Position numbers and translations under genes: made by a program
Assembly (NCBI RefSeq): GCF_019511445.1
Contig: NZ_JAEUAN010000024.1
Coordinates: 37,642-101,641, forward strand
Direction: 5' to 3'
DNA from: Aliirhizobium wenxiniae
GTDB taxonomy: Bacteria; Pseudomonadota; Alphaproteobacteria; Rhizobiales; Rhizobiaceae
Length of the DNA stretch: 64,000 nucleotides
Shown here: piece by piece, positions 34,576-43,480 of the stretch
How the letters are laid out: each line of letters starts with the position of its first letter
Numbering within the stretch: position 1 is the stretch's first letter
Notes under the pieces: model-generated
What the model saw: only the letters and a program-made list of their open reading frames with translations
Databases searched by the model: none
Told to the model about the DNA's origin: nothing

Positions 34576-35859
34576 TTAGTGCATCAGCAGGCGCGGCAGC
34601 CACATGGAGAACATCGGCACGTAAGTGACCAATGCCATGGCGAGGAACAGCGCACTGTAGAAGGGCAGGATCGACTTCATGACTTCGCCGACCGAGATTT
34701 CACCAATCGCGCAGCCGATGAACTGCGTGGTTCCGACCGGCGGCGTATTGAGGCCGAGCGCACAGTTGAGCAGCATGACCATGCCGAACTGAACCGGGTC
34801 CATGCCGTATTGCATGGCAATCGGCAGGAAGATCGGCGTGCAGATCAGGATGGTCGATGCCATATCCATGAACGTGCCGAGCAGGAACAGGATGATGTTG
34901 ATCATCAGGAAGATGACGATCGGGTTGGTCGAGATGTTGCTCATCAGCTCGCCGGTCATGTCGGCAACGCCGTAGAGACCCATGAGATACTGGAACATGG
35001 TCGACACGCCGATCAGGAGCAGGACGATGCCGGTCGTCTTGACCGTCTTGGCTGCTGCGGCCAGGAAAGCTTCCCAGGTCATCGTGCGATAGATGAAGAA
35101 GGTCAGAAGCATCGTGTAGATCACGGCGATCGAAGCAGATTCCGTCGCGGTGAAGATACCCGAAACGATACCGCCGAGGATGATGACCACGATCAGCATG
35201 CCGGGTGCCGCTGCTGCGAGCGAACGCATGACGATGTGCCAGCCGGGGAAGGTGCCTGCCGGATAGCCGCGTTTTCTTGCGACGTAATAGGCCGCACCGA
35301 GGTTACAGACCATCAGAAGCAGGGCAGGCATGATGCCGGCCGCGATCAGGGCGCCGATCGAAGCCTTGCCGCTGGCGGCCAGTGCATAGATGATCATGTT
35401 ATGGCTGGTCGGCATCAGCGCGCCGACGAGTGCAGCATGGGTCGTGACGTTGACCGCATAGTCGGCGTCATAACCTTCCTTCTTCATCATCGGGATCATG
35501 ACGGCGCCCATGGCCGAGACGTCGGCGACGGGGGAGCCGGCGACACCGCCGAAGAGGGTGCAGGCAACGACGTTGGACATGCCGAGGCCGCCACGAACAT
35601 GGCCGACCATGGCTTTGGCTGCATTGACGATCTTGTCGGCGACGCCGCCATGCAGCATCAATTCACCGGAGAAAATGAAGAAAGGAATGGCGAGAAACGA
35701 AAATACGTTCATGCCCGCCATCATCTGCTGGAAGCCGACGGCGATCGGCAGACCTTCATAAAGAATGGTGCAAAGCGCCGACAGGCCGATCGCAAAAGCA
35801 ACCGGGATCCCCGCAATGAGGAAGCCGACAAAAGTGATACAAAGAATGGTTAGTGCCAT
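34576..35859 (-). CDS. dctM: TRAP transporter large permease (DctM)
   Basis: A 427-residue inner-membrane protein, hydrophobic throughout. Typical segments are FVGFLIAGIPVAFAIGLSAL at the N-terminus, GLGMSNVVACTLFGGVAGSPVADVSAMGAVMIP, and VQFGMVMLLNCALGLNTPPVGTTQF near the C-terminus. It catalyses ion-driven uptake with the small subunit and the binding protein. It overlaps dctQ by 10 nt. Location between uronate isomerase and a terminator supports a hexuronate or related sugar acid as substrate. Confidence 0.95.
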   Translation of the reverse strand: MALTILCITFVGFLIAGIPVAFAIGLSALCTILYEGLPIAVGFQQMMAGMNVFSFLAIPFFIFSGELMLHGGVADKIVNAAKAMVGHVRGGLGMSNVVACTLFGGVAGSPVADVSAMGAVMIPMMKKEGYDADYAVNVTTHAALVGALMPTSHNMIIYALAASGKASIGALIAAGIMPALLLMVCNLGAAYYVARKRGYPAGTFPGWHIVMRSLAAAAPGMLIVVIILGGIVSGIFTATESASIAVIYTMLLTFFIYRTMTWEAFLAAAAKTVKTTGIVLLLIGVSTMFQYLMGLYGVADMTGELMSNISTNPIVIFLMINIILFLLGTFMDMASTILICTPIFLPIAMQYGMDPVQFGMVMLLNCALGLNTPPVGTTQFIGCAIGEISVGEVMKSILPFYSALFLAMALVTYVPMFSMWLPRLLMH

Positions 35860-36389
35860 GACGGTACAACCTCCGCCTTACGGAAAATGGCTATGATATG
35901 TTCGACTGAAAACATGATGATAAGAACGCCCGAAACCGCGAGCGGAATGTAACGCACGGCCTCCGTCACATGGAGATTGGGCATCAGGTAGGGAGCGACC
36001 GACCAGCCAAGCACCCAGCCGTTATAGGCCATGGCGGCACCGAACAGGCAGATGGCGATGTAGATGACGAGTTCCACATAGCGTTGCATGTACTGGGGCA
36101 GGAGAACGGTCAGCGAGTCGAGGGCGATATGCCCCGCGTCGCGGACGCCGACGGCAGCGCCGATCATGGTGACGTAGAGAATAAGGACGATTGCCAGGTT
36201 TTCCGTCCAGCTGGGTGAATCGTTCAGTACGTAACGGCCGAAAACCTGGTAGAAGACGACGCCCACAAGCGTCAGCAGACCAGAAATTGCCAGGATCATA
36301 CCGATCTTGGCAAGCGGTGCGTTGATGCTCGTGAGCAATCCCGTCATCGCAGGTGGATGAGCGGCTTCAGATTTGCTGTGAGTATTCAT
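35850..36389 (-). CDS. dctQ: TRAP transporter small permease (DctQ)
   Basis: A 179-residue membrane protein with four hydrophobic segments; LTLVGVVFYQVFGRYVLNDSPSWTENLAIVLILYVTMIGA is the DctQ signature. The ATG at 36389 (MNTHSKSE) is preferred, since the longer frame back to 36449 lacks a ribosome site and overlaps the intercistronic region. It forms the membrane complex with DctM. Confidence 0.92.
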   Translation of the reverse strand: MNTHSKSEAAHPPAMTGLLTSINAPLAKIGMILAISGLLTLVGVVFYQVFGRYVLNDSPSWTENLAIVLILYVTMIGAAVGVRDAGHIALDSLTVLLPQYMQRYVELVIYIAICLFGAAMAYNGWVLGWSVAPYLMPNLHVTEAVRYIPLAVSGVLIIMFSVEHIIAIFRKAEVVPSWH

Positions 36390-36508
36390 GTTATCCCCCG
36401 GGCGCACCCGCGCGAAAACCTGGCTCGGCTTTCGGAGCGTACAATGCACGGTGTCTTGAGGTTTGTAGTGCCCGGCGCCTTAAATCCGGCGAGCAGGCTG
36501 TCGGAGGA

Positions 36509-36535
36509 GAAGCAGCCCCGGTCCGGAGCTGCTTC
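36509..36535 (-). other. Intercistronic hairpin after dctP
   Basis: GAAGCAGC (36509-36516) pairs with GCTGCTTC (36528-36535), loop 11 nt. It lies 9 nt past the dctP stop codon and before dctQ. It could favour expression of the binding protein over the membrane subunits. Confidence 0.55.
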
Positions 36536-36544
36536 CTTGATAAT

Positions 36545-37531
36545 TCACTTCGTTTCCTGGATCCGCTTGATGAGATCCTGCAGTTCAGGAGTCTTGGCGA
36601 ACTGGGCGTAGACGGGCTTCATCGCGTCGATGAATTCCTGCTTGTCGTTGACGTCTCCGATGATGCTGCCGGCCTTTTCGACGATTTCCCTGGACTTCAG
36701 CTCACGTTCGTCCCACAGGCGGCGCTGCTCGACGACCGAGTCCTTGGCAGCCTTGCGGATCAGAGCCTGGTCTTCCGGCGGCAGCTTGTCCCAGAGCGGC
36801 TTCGAGAAGAGCAGCAGTTCCGGCACCATGGCATGCTCGGTGCGGGTGAAATACTTGGCTGCTTCGTAGTGATGCGACGATTCATAGGACGGGTAGTTGT
36901 TCTCGGCAGCATCAATGATGCCGGTCTTCAGGCCGGTATAGACTTCGCCCATCGGCATCGGCGTTGCATTGGCGCCAAGAGCCTGGACCATTGCCACGAA
37001 CATGTCGGACTGCTGGACGCGGATCTTCATGTTATGAAGGTCGGCAAGCGTCTTGACCGGCTTCTTGGTGTACATCGAGCGTGCGCCACTGTCATAGAAG
37101 GCAAGGCCGATCATGCCCTGCTTTTCCAGTGCCTTCAGCACGTCGTCGCCGATCGGACCGTCGAGGACGGCGCGTTCATGCGCCGTGGAGCGGAAGATGA
37201 ACGGCAGCGAGATGACGATGGTTTCCGGCACCATGTTGTTGACCACGGCAGCGCTGATGCGCAGCATGTCGAGGCCGCCGATGCGCAGCTGTTCGATCGT
37301 GCCGCGTTCGTCACCCAGTGCGCCGTTCGGGAAAACCTTGACACCGAGGCGGCCATTGGTGCGCTCGGACAGGATCTTGCCCATGTACATAGCGCCCTGA
37401 ACGGTCGGATAGTCATTCGGGTGAATGTCGGCCGACCTGAAATCGCGCGACATGGCCGGAGATGCAAGAAGAACACCTGCTGCGCCGGCAGCAAGGAGCA
37501 TCGTGCGGATCGTCTTTAAAGTTCGTTTCAT
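36545..37531 (-). CDS. dctP: TRAP transporter substrate-binding protein (DctP family)
   Basis: A 328-residue periplasmic protein. The signal peptide MKRTLKTIRTMLLAAGAAGVLLASPAMS is followed by the mature domain. The ligand-region motif SMYTKKPVKTLADLHNMKIRVQQSDMF (about 150-176) includes the arginine that binds the substrate carboxylate in this family. ATG 37531 is chosen because it starts the signal peptide. The upstream uronate isomerase gene suggests glucuronate or galacturonate as ligand (inference). Confidence 0.93.
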   Translation of the reverse strand: MKRTLKTIRTMLLAAGAAGVLLASPAMSRDFRSADIHPNDYPTVQGAMYMGKILSERTNGRLGVKVFPNGALGDERGTIEQLRIGGLDMLRISAAVVNNMVPETIVISLPFIFRSTAHERAVLDGPIGDDVLKALEKQGMIGLAFYDSGARSMYTKKPVKTLADLHNMKIRVQQSDMFVAMVQALGANATPMPMGEVYTGLKTGIIDAAENNYPSYESSHHYEAAKYFTRTEHAMVPELLLFSKPLWDKLPPEDQALIRKAAKDSVVEQRRLWDERELKSREIVEKAGSIIGDVNDKQEFIDAMKPVYAQFAKTPELQDLIKRIQETK

Positions 37532-37654
37532 TCGTATTTCCTCCATTAAAACTGATTTGATCAGAAATCCGGCCAGCCGGACCCGTTGCCGGAAATGGGG
37601 CTGATGCTCCATTTCCGGCTTTCCGGAAGCCAGTTTTTGATAGTCTCCTCGTGC

Positions 37655-37670
37655 CGACGCCTAGGCGTCG
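37655..37670. other. Perfect 16-bp palindrome after uxaC
   Basis: CGACGCCTAGGCGTCG, next to the uxaC stop codon. It may be an operator or the base of a hairpin with a tiny loop; no T-run follows. The 140-nt gap to dctP also holds a CTGAT-TTG-ATCAG dyad (37552-37564) just before the dctP ribosome site. Confidence 0.4.
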
Positions 37671-37671
37671 T

Positions 37672-39081
37672 TCAGAGCCGATACGCCTTTTTCGCGAGCG
37701 TATAGGCAAGCTCCGTGGCCAGTTCGAAGGCCTCTTCTTCCCTGAGCCTGTGTTCGCTGACGAGTCGCGCCAGGAATGCGCAATCGACCCGTCGAGCAAC
37801 GTCGTGGCGCGCCGGTATGGACGGGAAGGCGCGCGTATCGTCGTTGAAACCGACCGTGTTATAGAAACCGGCGGTTTCGGTCGTCATCTCGCGGAAGCGC
37901 CGCATGCCTTCCGGGCTGTCGTGGAACCACCATGCCGGGCCGAGCCGGAGTGCCGGATAGGCGCCTGCAAGCGGAGCCAGTTCGCGGGCATAGGACGTCT
38001 CGTCGAGGGTGAAGAGCACGACGGTCAGGTCACGCTCCGCGCCAACGGCATCCAGCAACGGCTTCAGGGCGCTGACATAGTCGGTGCGGCCCGGAATATC
38101 GAAGCCCATGTCGCGGCCATGATTGGCGAACACGGTTGGCGAATGATTGCGCCTTGAACCCGGATGGATCTGCAGCACAAGCCCGTCATCCAGGCTCATC
38201 TTGGCCATTTCCGTCAGCATCTGGCCGCGGAACAGCTTGTGATCATCCAGATCCGACTTGCCGGCGCGGATCCGGTTGAACAGTGCCGCAGCTTCCTGGT
38301 CCGACAGATTTGCCGTATCGGCCGTTGCATGACCATGGTCCGACGACGTCGCGCCAAAGGACTTGAAATAGGCACGGCGTTTCCGGTGGGCGGCGAGATA
38401 ACCGGTCCACGAATCGGTGTCTTCGCCCGTCATGTCGCCCAGTTGGTCGAGATTGGCGGAGAAACCCTCGAAATCAGGATCGACCACGGCATCAGGTCGA
38501 TAGGCGGTAACCACGCGTCCATCCCAGCCGCTGTCGCGGATCGCCTTGTGCCAGCGAAGATCGTCGAGTGCGCCTTCGGTGGTGGCGATGACCTCGATGT
38601 TGAACCGCTTGAACAGGGCGCGGGGACGATATTCCGGCAGCGCCAGCTTTTCAGCGATCAGATCATAGGTCTTGTCCGCAGTCTTGGCGGTCAGTGGTTC
38701 CTCGATGCCGAACAGGTTGGAAAGGACGAAATCCATCCATTGTCGTGTCGGCGTGCCGCGGAAAAGATAATAGTTTTCAGCAAAAAGCCGCCAGATCCGG
38801 CGACCGTCGGTTTCTACGGCTGACCCGTCGAGGCGGCGTACGCCGAGATCCTCAAGGCGGATGCCCTGGCTGAAAAGCATTCGGAAAATGTAGTGATCGG
38901 GAACGATCAGAAGCTGGGCCGGATCCGGAAAAGGTTCGTCCAGGGCATACCATTTGGGATCGGTATGGCCGTGGGGACTGATGATCGGAAGATCCGAAAC
39001 CGTCTTGTAAAGTGCTTGAGCAATGGAACGAATACTGTTTTCGGCCGGAAATAAAACGTCAGAATGTATAAGTGATTTCAT
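37672..39081 (-). CDS. uxaC: Uronate isomerase (glucuronate/galacturonate isomerase)
   Basis: A 469-residue enzyme that converts D-glucuronate to D-fructuronate and D-galacturonate to D-tagaturonate, the first step of the isomerase route. Metal-binding SPHGHTDPKWYALDEPF lies near residue 35, ATTEGALDDLRWHKAIRDSGW near 190, and HPGSRRNHSPTVFANHGRDMGFDIPG near 320, all as in UxaC. Length matches the family. It leads the minus-strand unit with dctP, dctQ and dctM, 140 nt apart from dctP. The uronate reductases UxaB/UxuB are not in the window. Confidence 0.95.
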   Translation of the reverse strand: MKSLIHSDVLFPAENSIRSIAQALYKTVSDLPIISPHGHTDPKWYALDEPFPDPAQLLIVPDHYIFRMLFSQGIRLEDLGVRRLDGSAVETDGRRIWRLFAENYYLFRGTPTRQWMDFVLSNLFGIEEPLTAKTADKTYDLIAEKLALPEYRPRALFKRFNIEVIATTEGALDDLRWHKAIRDSGWDGRVVTAYRPDAVVDPDFEGFSANLDQLGDMTGEDTDSWTGYLAAHRKRRAYFKSFGATSSDHGHATADTANLSDQEAAALFNRIRAGKSDLDDHKLFRGQMLTEMAKMSLDDGLVLQIHPGSRRNHSPTVFANHGRDMGFDIPGRTDYVSALKPLLDAVGAERDLTVVLFTLDETSYARELAPLAGAYPALRLGPAWWFHDSPEGMRRFREMTTETAGFYNTVGFNDDTRAFPSIPARHDVARRVDCAFLARLVSEHRLREEEAFELATELAYTLAKKAYRL

Positions 39082-40077
39082 TGGGGAGCCGACCTCCTTT
39101 CGACGAGATCAACGCTAGATTGCTGTCAATCGAGATGTCAATGACCTTATCGTGATGAGTGAAAGGTTGAATTTCTTGATGTTTGTCTATTCCTGATTGT
39201 GCGGCTTTTTCCAGAAATCCGCATTGAATCATGGTCATAAAATCCTCGGTGGCGAGGCCGCAAAAATCGGAAAAATTGGATTTATGCCAGGGCAGGTGTG
39301 CGAAATTGTCGCAGGCGCTTGACCGGTTGGTCGAAGGTGTCGCAGCTGCCTAAGACTGTTCTATATTGGTTTGTGCGCTTCCCGATGGTTCATCGGAAGA
39401 GATGGACGTGTCATTTCTGCCGGTCGATTCGTGGAATTACCACGGTATAGATTTGGGTCCTCACAAGGGCTTCCGCCGTCTAGAGGGATAATCCGTCTCA
39501 GATATGTTCCACGTAAAGCGCTGATATTATATTAAATAATCAGAATGTAATGATGACCGTCAATTTTTGAGTGCTGCCAAAAATGTCGCACGTCATTGTT
39601 GAATTTAGCTGTTCAACATCACCCATATGGTAGTATATGTTGATGTCGGTAGATCTCCGGGAGAAAGGGAGGAGCGGCGTGAATGGAGTTGATGACTGGA
39701 CGCCTGCGAGCCATGGGCGCGCCGTTTATTGCTGTCTGTGAATGAAGTTCACCCCCGCCAAAATCGGTGGCGCCGATAAGTCGGAAGCTGACAGAGGTGT
39801 TTTTCATTCCATCCAGGTGAGGTGATCACCTGTTGATCCGGTTTTGTTGAGAGCGGAAGCGGATGCGGGATACGCTCACTTTCTGTCCATTGATATTAGA
39901 TTCCGAATATGCACGTAATGCGTGTAATTTTGATATTGAAAACCCGAGGCTTTACTTTGACTTTGAGGAACGCGGAAATACGCGGCAGCACGATCTACTG
40001 CCATTAAGGTGTCGATACGTCAGGTAGGCAAAAGATGACAGCGCAGCCTGACCGCAATAGAGAAGATGAGTAACTGA
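39082..40077. promoter_or_regulatory. Long non-coding region between uxaC and the GntR gene
   Basis: Nearly 1 kb with no credible long gene and a lower GC content than its neighbours, holding the divergent promoters of uxaC and gntR. Short dyads include GACC-GGTT-GGTC (39321-39332), CAACAT...ATGTTG (39614-39642) and CACG-TAATG-CGTG (39912-39924), any of which could be operators. A 20-codon open frame with a strong ribosome site lies at 39683-39745. Function beyond promoters not seen. Confidence 0.5.
39683..39745 (+). CDS. Possible 20-codon small ORF or 5' gene remnant
   Basis: ATG 39683 lies 8 nt after GGGAGGAG (39667-39674), an unusually good ribosome site, and encodes MELMTGRLRAMGAPFIAVCE before TGA. 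It could be a leader peptide or the start of a decayed gene. It stands about 330 nt before the GntR gene. No homology can be claimed. Confidence 0.25.
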   Translation: MELMTGRLRAMGAPFIAVCE

Positions 40078-40788
40078 ATGGTCGATCGCAGCCGTTCCCG
40101 CCTGACGAACCAGGTGTTTGAAAAAATCCGGGAAGATATCGTGTGCGGTCGTCTCGCTCCGGATGCGCCCTTGTCCGAGGCGGACCTTTGCCTTGAGCTC
40201 GAAGTGAGTCGGACGCCCGTGCGCGAAGCTCTGATCAAGCTGGCCGAAGAAGAGCTGGTCGTCATCTATCCGCATTTCGGGACATTCGTTGCGCCGATCT
40301 CCCTGGAAGCCTTCAAGGTTGGCCAGTATATTCGCGAGAAGCTGGAATGTGCGCTTGTTGAAGATGCGATAAAACGCATGGATGATGATGGGCGCGAGCG
40401 CATTCGCGCCAATCTGCGCGAGCAGGCCGCCGCTGTCGGGAACGGGGATACGTTCTATCAGCTCGACAATGTCTTCCATGCTCTGATCGCGGAACTTAGC
40501 GGCTATGCAGGCGCATGGAATGCTATTCTGCGGGCCAAGACGCAGCTTGATCGCATTCGATATCTCACGACTCAGGACAGTGATCGAATGACGCTTGCCC
40601 TGAACGAGCATCAGATGATCGCGGATGCGATTATCGCAGGTGATGCCGACACGGCCGTGGTCCATATGCGTGCCCATCTTCGGACCGTTTTCGGTCACAT
40701 CGATGGTCTCGGTCTGGATGCTCCCCGGCCAGGCCTGCCGTCTCGCAAGCGTGGCGGCAGAGGCAAGTCAGCTTCGTCTGAAACGTGA
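40078..40788 (+). CDS. GntR-family regulator with FCD domain
   Basis: A 236-residue regulator. The winged helix-turn-helix (about 5-72) contains VFEKIREDIVCGRLAPDAPLSEADLCLELEVSRTPVREALIKLAEEELV. The all-helical FCD effector domain (about 80-220) has metal/ligand residues in DNVFHALIAELSG and NEHQMIADAIIAGDADTAVVHMRAHL. It lies between uxaC and uxaA and is the likely hexuronate-responsive repressor (ExuR/UxuR-like by role). A weak ribosome site precedes ATG 40078. It ends 113 nt before uxaA, so both may be co-transcribed. Confidence 0.9.
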   Translation: MVDRSRSRLTNQVFEKIREDIVCGRLAPDAPLSEADLCLELEVSRTPVREALIKLAEEELVVIYPHFGTFVAPISLEAFKVGQYIREKLECALVEDAIKRMDDDGRERIRANLREQAAAVGNGDTFYQLDNVFHALIAELSGYAGAWNAILRAKTQLDRIRYLTTQDSDRMTLALNEHQMIADAIIAGDADTAVVHMRAHLRTVFGHIDGLGLDAPRPGLPSRKRGGRGKSASSET

Positions 40789-40901
40789 CGAAAGGCTTCG
40801 GCCTGACAGCTGAGGCGCGAGACAGTTCAAGAATCTATGCATGGCCTGGAGACCGGCCGACAATGCAACCGGCATGGGAGCCGGATCAGGAGAAAAGATA
40901 C

Positions 40902-42419
40902 ATGATCAAGAACAGCATTTGCCTTCATCCTGCCGACAATATCGAGATCGCATTGCGCGATCTCGCCGCTGGCGACATCCTGACGACAAGCGGTGTTGCG
41001 ACCGGTCAGGCCATCATGCGCGGACACAAGATCGCGACCGCCGCAATACCGGCTGGCGGAAACGTTTTGCGCTACGGGCAGATCATCGGTCAGGCCAAGA
41101 GCGATATTGCGGCCGGCGATCATGTCCATGTCCACAATCTTGGCATGGGCGAGCATGAACAGGACTATGCGTTTGCCAGTGCCAACACTCCGCTGCCCGA
41201 AATTGCCGAAAAACGCACTTTCATGGGCTACAAGCGCGCAGATGGCAAAGTCGGCACCCGCAACTATATCGGCATCTTGACGACGGTGAACTGTTCCGGC
41301 TCGGTCGCCCGGTTCATTACGGAAGCGGCCGAAAAGTCGGGATTCCTCGATGAATTCCCGAATGTCGACGGCATCGTTCCGATCTCGCATGGCACGGGTT
41401 GCGGCATGTCGACGGATGGCGAAGGCTATGCCACGCTGTTCCGCACGCTTTCCGGTTATGCGCAGAACCCGAATTTCGGCGGCATCCTTCTGGTCGGGCT
41501 CGGTTGCGAGGTGATGCAGATCCCCGATCTCGTCGGCGGAAGGCGCATCCGGCAGGATGGCATGTTGCGTTACATGACCATCCAGCAGGAAGGCGGCACG
41601 CGCAAGACGATCGAAAGAGGGCTCGAGGAACTGCGCGGCGTGGCGGAATTCGCCAACCGCACGGTGCGCTCACCCGCTCCGGTTTCCGAGATTACGATCG
41701 GCATGCAGTGCGGTGGTTCCGACGGCTATTCGGGCATCACCGCCAATCCGGCTCTCGGTTATGCGTCGGACCTTCTGGTGCGCCATGGCGGCACGACGAT
41801 CCTGTCGGAGACCTCCGAAGTCTATGGTGCTGAACATCTCCTGACGCGTCGTGCCGAAACGGCCGAGATCGGCAACAAGCTGATAGAGCGACTGAAATGG
41901 TGGGAGGATTACTGCGCCCGTAATGGCGGCGAGATGGACAACAATCCGTCTCCCGGAAACAAGAAGGGCGGGTTGACGACGATCCTCGAAAAATCGCTCG
42001 GCGCGGTTGCCAAGGGCGGGACGGCTCCCCTGCTTGGTGTCTACAAGTTCGGCGAAAAGATCGATCGCAAGGGTTTCGTCTTCATGGACAGCCCCGGTTT
42101 CGATCCTTGTTCGGTCACCGGACAGGTGGCGTCGGGCGCCAACCTGATCGTGTTCACCACCGGTCGCGGTTCTGTTTCCGGCTACAAGCCGACGCCCTGC
42201 ATCAAGATCTCGACCAATTCGGAAATGTATGAGCGGATGAAGGATGACATGGACCTCAACTGCGGCGATATCGTCACCGCAGGGGTCACGATCGAGGAGA
42301 AGGGCAAGGAGCTTTTCGAACTGATCATCCGGGTCGCATCGGGCGAACAGACCAAGAGTGAGGAACTCGGTTATGGTGGTGCGGAATTCGTGCCGTGGCA
42401 GATCGGCGCCGTGATGTGA
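40902..42419 (+). CDS. uxaA: Altronate dehydratase (UxaA family)
   Basis: A 505-residue enzyme removing water from D-altronate to give 2-keto-3-deoxygluconate. The small N-terminal SAF domain (about 1-95) is followed by the large UxaA catalytic domain, with FMGYKRADGKVGTRNYIGILTTVNCSGSVA, SHGTGCGMSTDGEGY, and SPGFDPCSVTGQVASGANLIVFTTGRGS near the C-terminus. ATG 40902 is preceded by CAGGAG at 8 nt; the frame to 40785 overlaps the GntR gene and is rejected. Homologues in the family also act on galactarate. Together with uxaC it covers two of the three galacturonate steps. Confidence 0.93.
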   Translation: MIKNSICLHPADNIEIALRDLAAGDILTTSGVATGQAIMRGHKIATAAIPAGGNVLRYGQIIGQAKSDIAAGDHVHVHNLGMGEHEQDYAFASANTPLPEIAEKRTFMGYKRADGKVGTRNYIGILTTVNCSGSVARFITEAAEKSGFLDEFPNVDGIVPISHGTGCGMSTDGEGYATLFRTLSGYAQNPNFGGILLVGLGCEVMQIPDLVGGRRIRQDGMLRYMTIQQEGGTRKTIERGLEELRGVAEFANRTVRSPAPVSEITIGMQCGGSDGYSGITANPALGYASDLLVRHGGTTILSETSEVYGAEHLLTRRAETAEIGNKLIERLKWWEDYCARNGGEMDNNPSPGNKKGGLTTILEKSLGAVAKGGTAPLLGVYKFGEKIDRKGFVFMDSPGFDPCSVTGQVASGANLIVFTTGRGSVSGYKPTPCIKISTNSEMYERMKDDMDLNCGDIVTAGVTIEEKGKELFELIIRVASGEQTKSEELGYGGAEFVPWQIGAVM

Positions 42420-42482
42420 TGCGTCTCGTGAGCCAAGAGGGAATTCCATCCCGGATCGCTCACTCATTGCCGTAATGAAAAG

Positions 42483-42512
42483 TGTCCCGGTGAACAGCTG
42501 TTTGCCGGGACA
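42483..42512 (+). terminator. Terminator-like hairpin downstream of uxaA
   Basis: TGTCCCGG (42483-42490) pairs with CCGGGACA (42505-42512), loop 14 nt, followed by TGTTCGTT. A looser GTGAGC/GCTCAC stem (42428-42463) lies just before it. Confidence 0.55.
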
Positions 42513-42686
42513 TGTTCGTTAAGCCCTATATCGTCTGCATGAATTCTCCCCGCTGGAGATGGGGCGGATCGTTGATCTGCCGCAAGGTCGATTTCTCAAG
42601 TGCCGTCTAGGACGACGCTGCGGCATTCTGTACATAGACGGAAATCTGTAGAAGGCATTTTGCCTGCCCCTGGATGATTTAGGCGC

Positions 42687-43403
42687 ATGAGAGCTCTGAT
42701 TGTAGACGACGAAACCCTGGCACGCGACGAGCTGAAATCTCTGCTCGCAGACGAGAGCGACATCGAAATCGTCGGTGAATGCGCCAATGCCATTGAGGGG
42801 ATCGCGGCGATCAATCGCCTGTCTCCCGAAATCATGTTCCTCGATATCCAGATGCCGCAGGTGACGGGGCTCGAAATGCTTCGGATGATCGATCCCGACC
42901 GGATGCCGCATGTCGTTTTCCTGACGGCCTACGAGGAATACGCACTGCAGGCTTTCGAGGAAAACGCTTTCGATTATCTTTTGAAACCGATCCAGGAAGA
43001 GCGGTTGCAGAAGACCCTGGCGCGGCTGAGGAAGGTGAAGTCGGGTCAGCAGGAAAAGCTGCTCGATGTCGCGCCGCCGCTGCGTCATATCCCGTGCACC
43101 GGTCTCAACCGTATCCGCCTGATGAAACTGGAAGAGGTCGAGGCGATCTTTTCGAAGCCGGGCGGGATTTATGTGCTTGGCGATGACGGGCACGAGCATT
43201 TTACCGAACTGACGCTGCGCACGCTCGAAGAGCGGACGAAACTGATCCGCTGTCATCGGCAGTACATGGTGAATGCCGAACATATCAAGGATATCGCGCT
43301 CGGCGAGAATGGCGTTGCCAATATCCTCACGCTCGGGGGGCGCTCTATCCCCGTCAGTCGGCGTTTTCTCGGGCCGCTCAAAGAGCAACTCGGCATTCTC
43401 TAA
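42687..43403 (+). CDS. LytTR-family response regulator
   Basis: A 238-residue response regulator. The receiver domain (about 1-118) has Asp7/Asp8, phospho-acceptor Asp53 (MFLDIQMP), Thr80 and Lys100 (YLLKPIQ). The C-terminal LytTR DNA-binding domain (about 135-238) includes ETKL-like EERTKLIRCHRQYMVNAEHI and PVSRRFLGPLKEQL. The matching LytS-type sensor is encoded at 45454-47259, on the other side of the convergent cstA-like gene. By analogy with BtsSR/YpdAB it probably induces the transporter gene in response to a carbon source such as pyruvate. Confidence 0.92.
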   Translation: MRALIVDDETLARDELKSLLADESDIEIVGECANAIEGIAAINRLSPEIMFLDIQMPQVTGLEMLRMIDPDRMPHVVFLTAYEEYALQAFEENAFDYLLKPIQEERLQKTLARLRKVKSGQQEKLLDVAPPLRHIPCTGLNRIRLMKLEEVEAIFSKPGGIYVLGDDGHEHFTELTLRTLEERTKLIRCHRQYMVNAEHIKDIALGENGVANILTLGGRSIPVSRRFLGPLKEQLGIL

Positions 43404-43410
43404 ATACGCT

Positions 43411-43445
43411 AAACCCGGCGCATGTGGGAGACATGCGCCGGGTTT
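43411..43445. terminator. Bidirectional terminator, perfect 14-bp stem
   Basis: AAACCCGGCGCATG (43411-43424), loop TGGGAGA, CATGCGCCGGGTTT (43432-43445). A-run and T-run flank the stem, so it works on both strands between the convergent regulator and cstA genes. Confidence 0.85.
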
Positions 43446-43480
43446 CGAGGCTATGGGAGGATTAGCCTCGGGGAAGTTCT

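Noticed and set aside
34447..35853. Plus-strand 468-codon open frame opposite dctM
   Set aside because: Antisense shadow rich in Asp, His and Arg; starts inside the cupin terminator.
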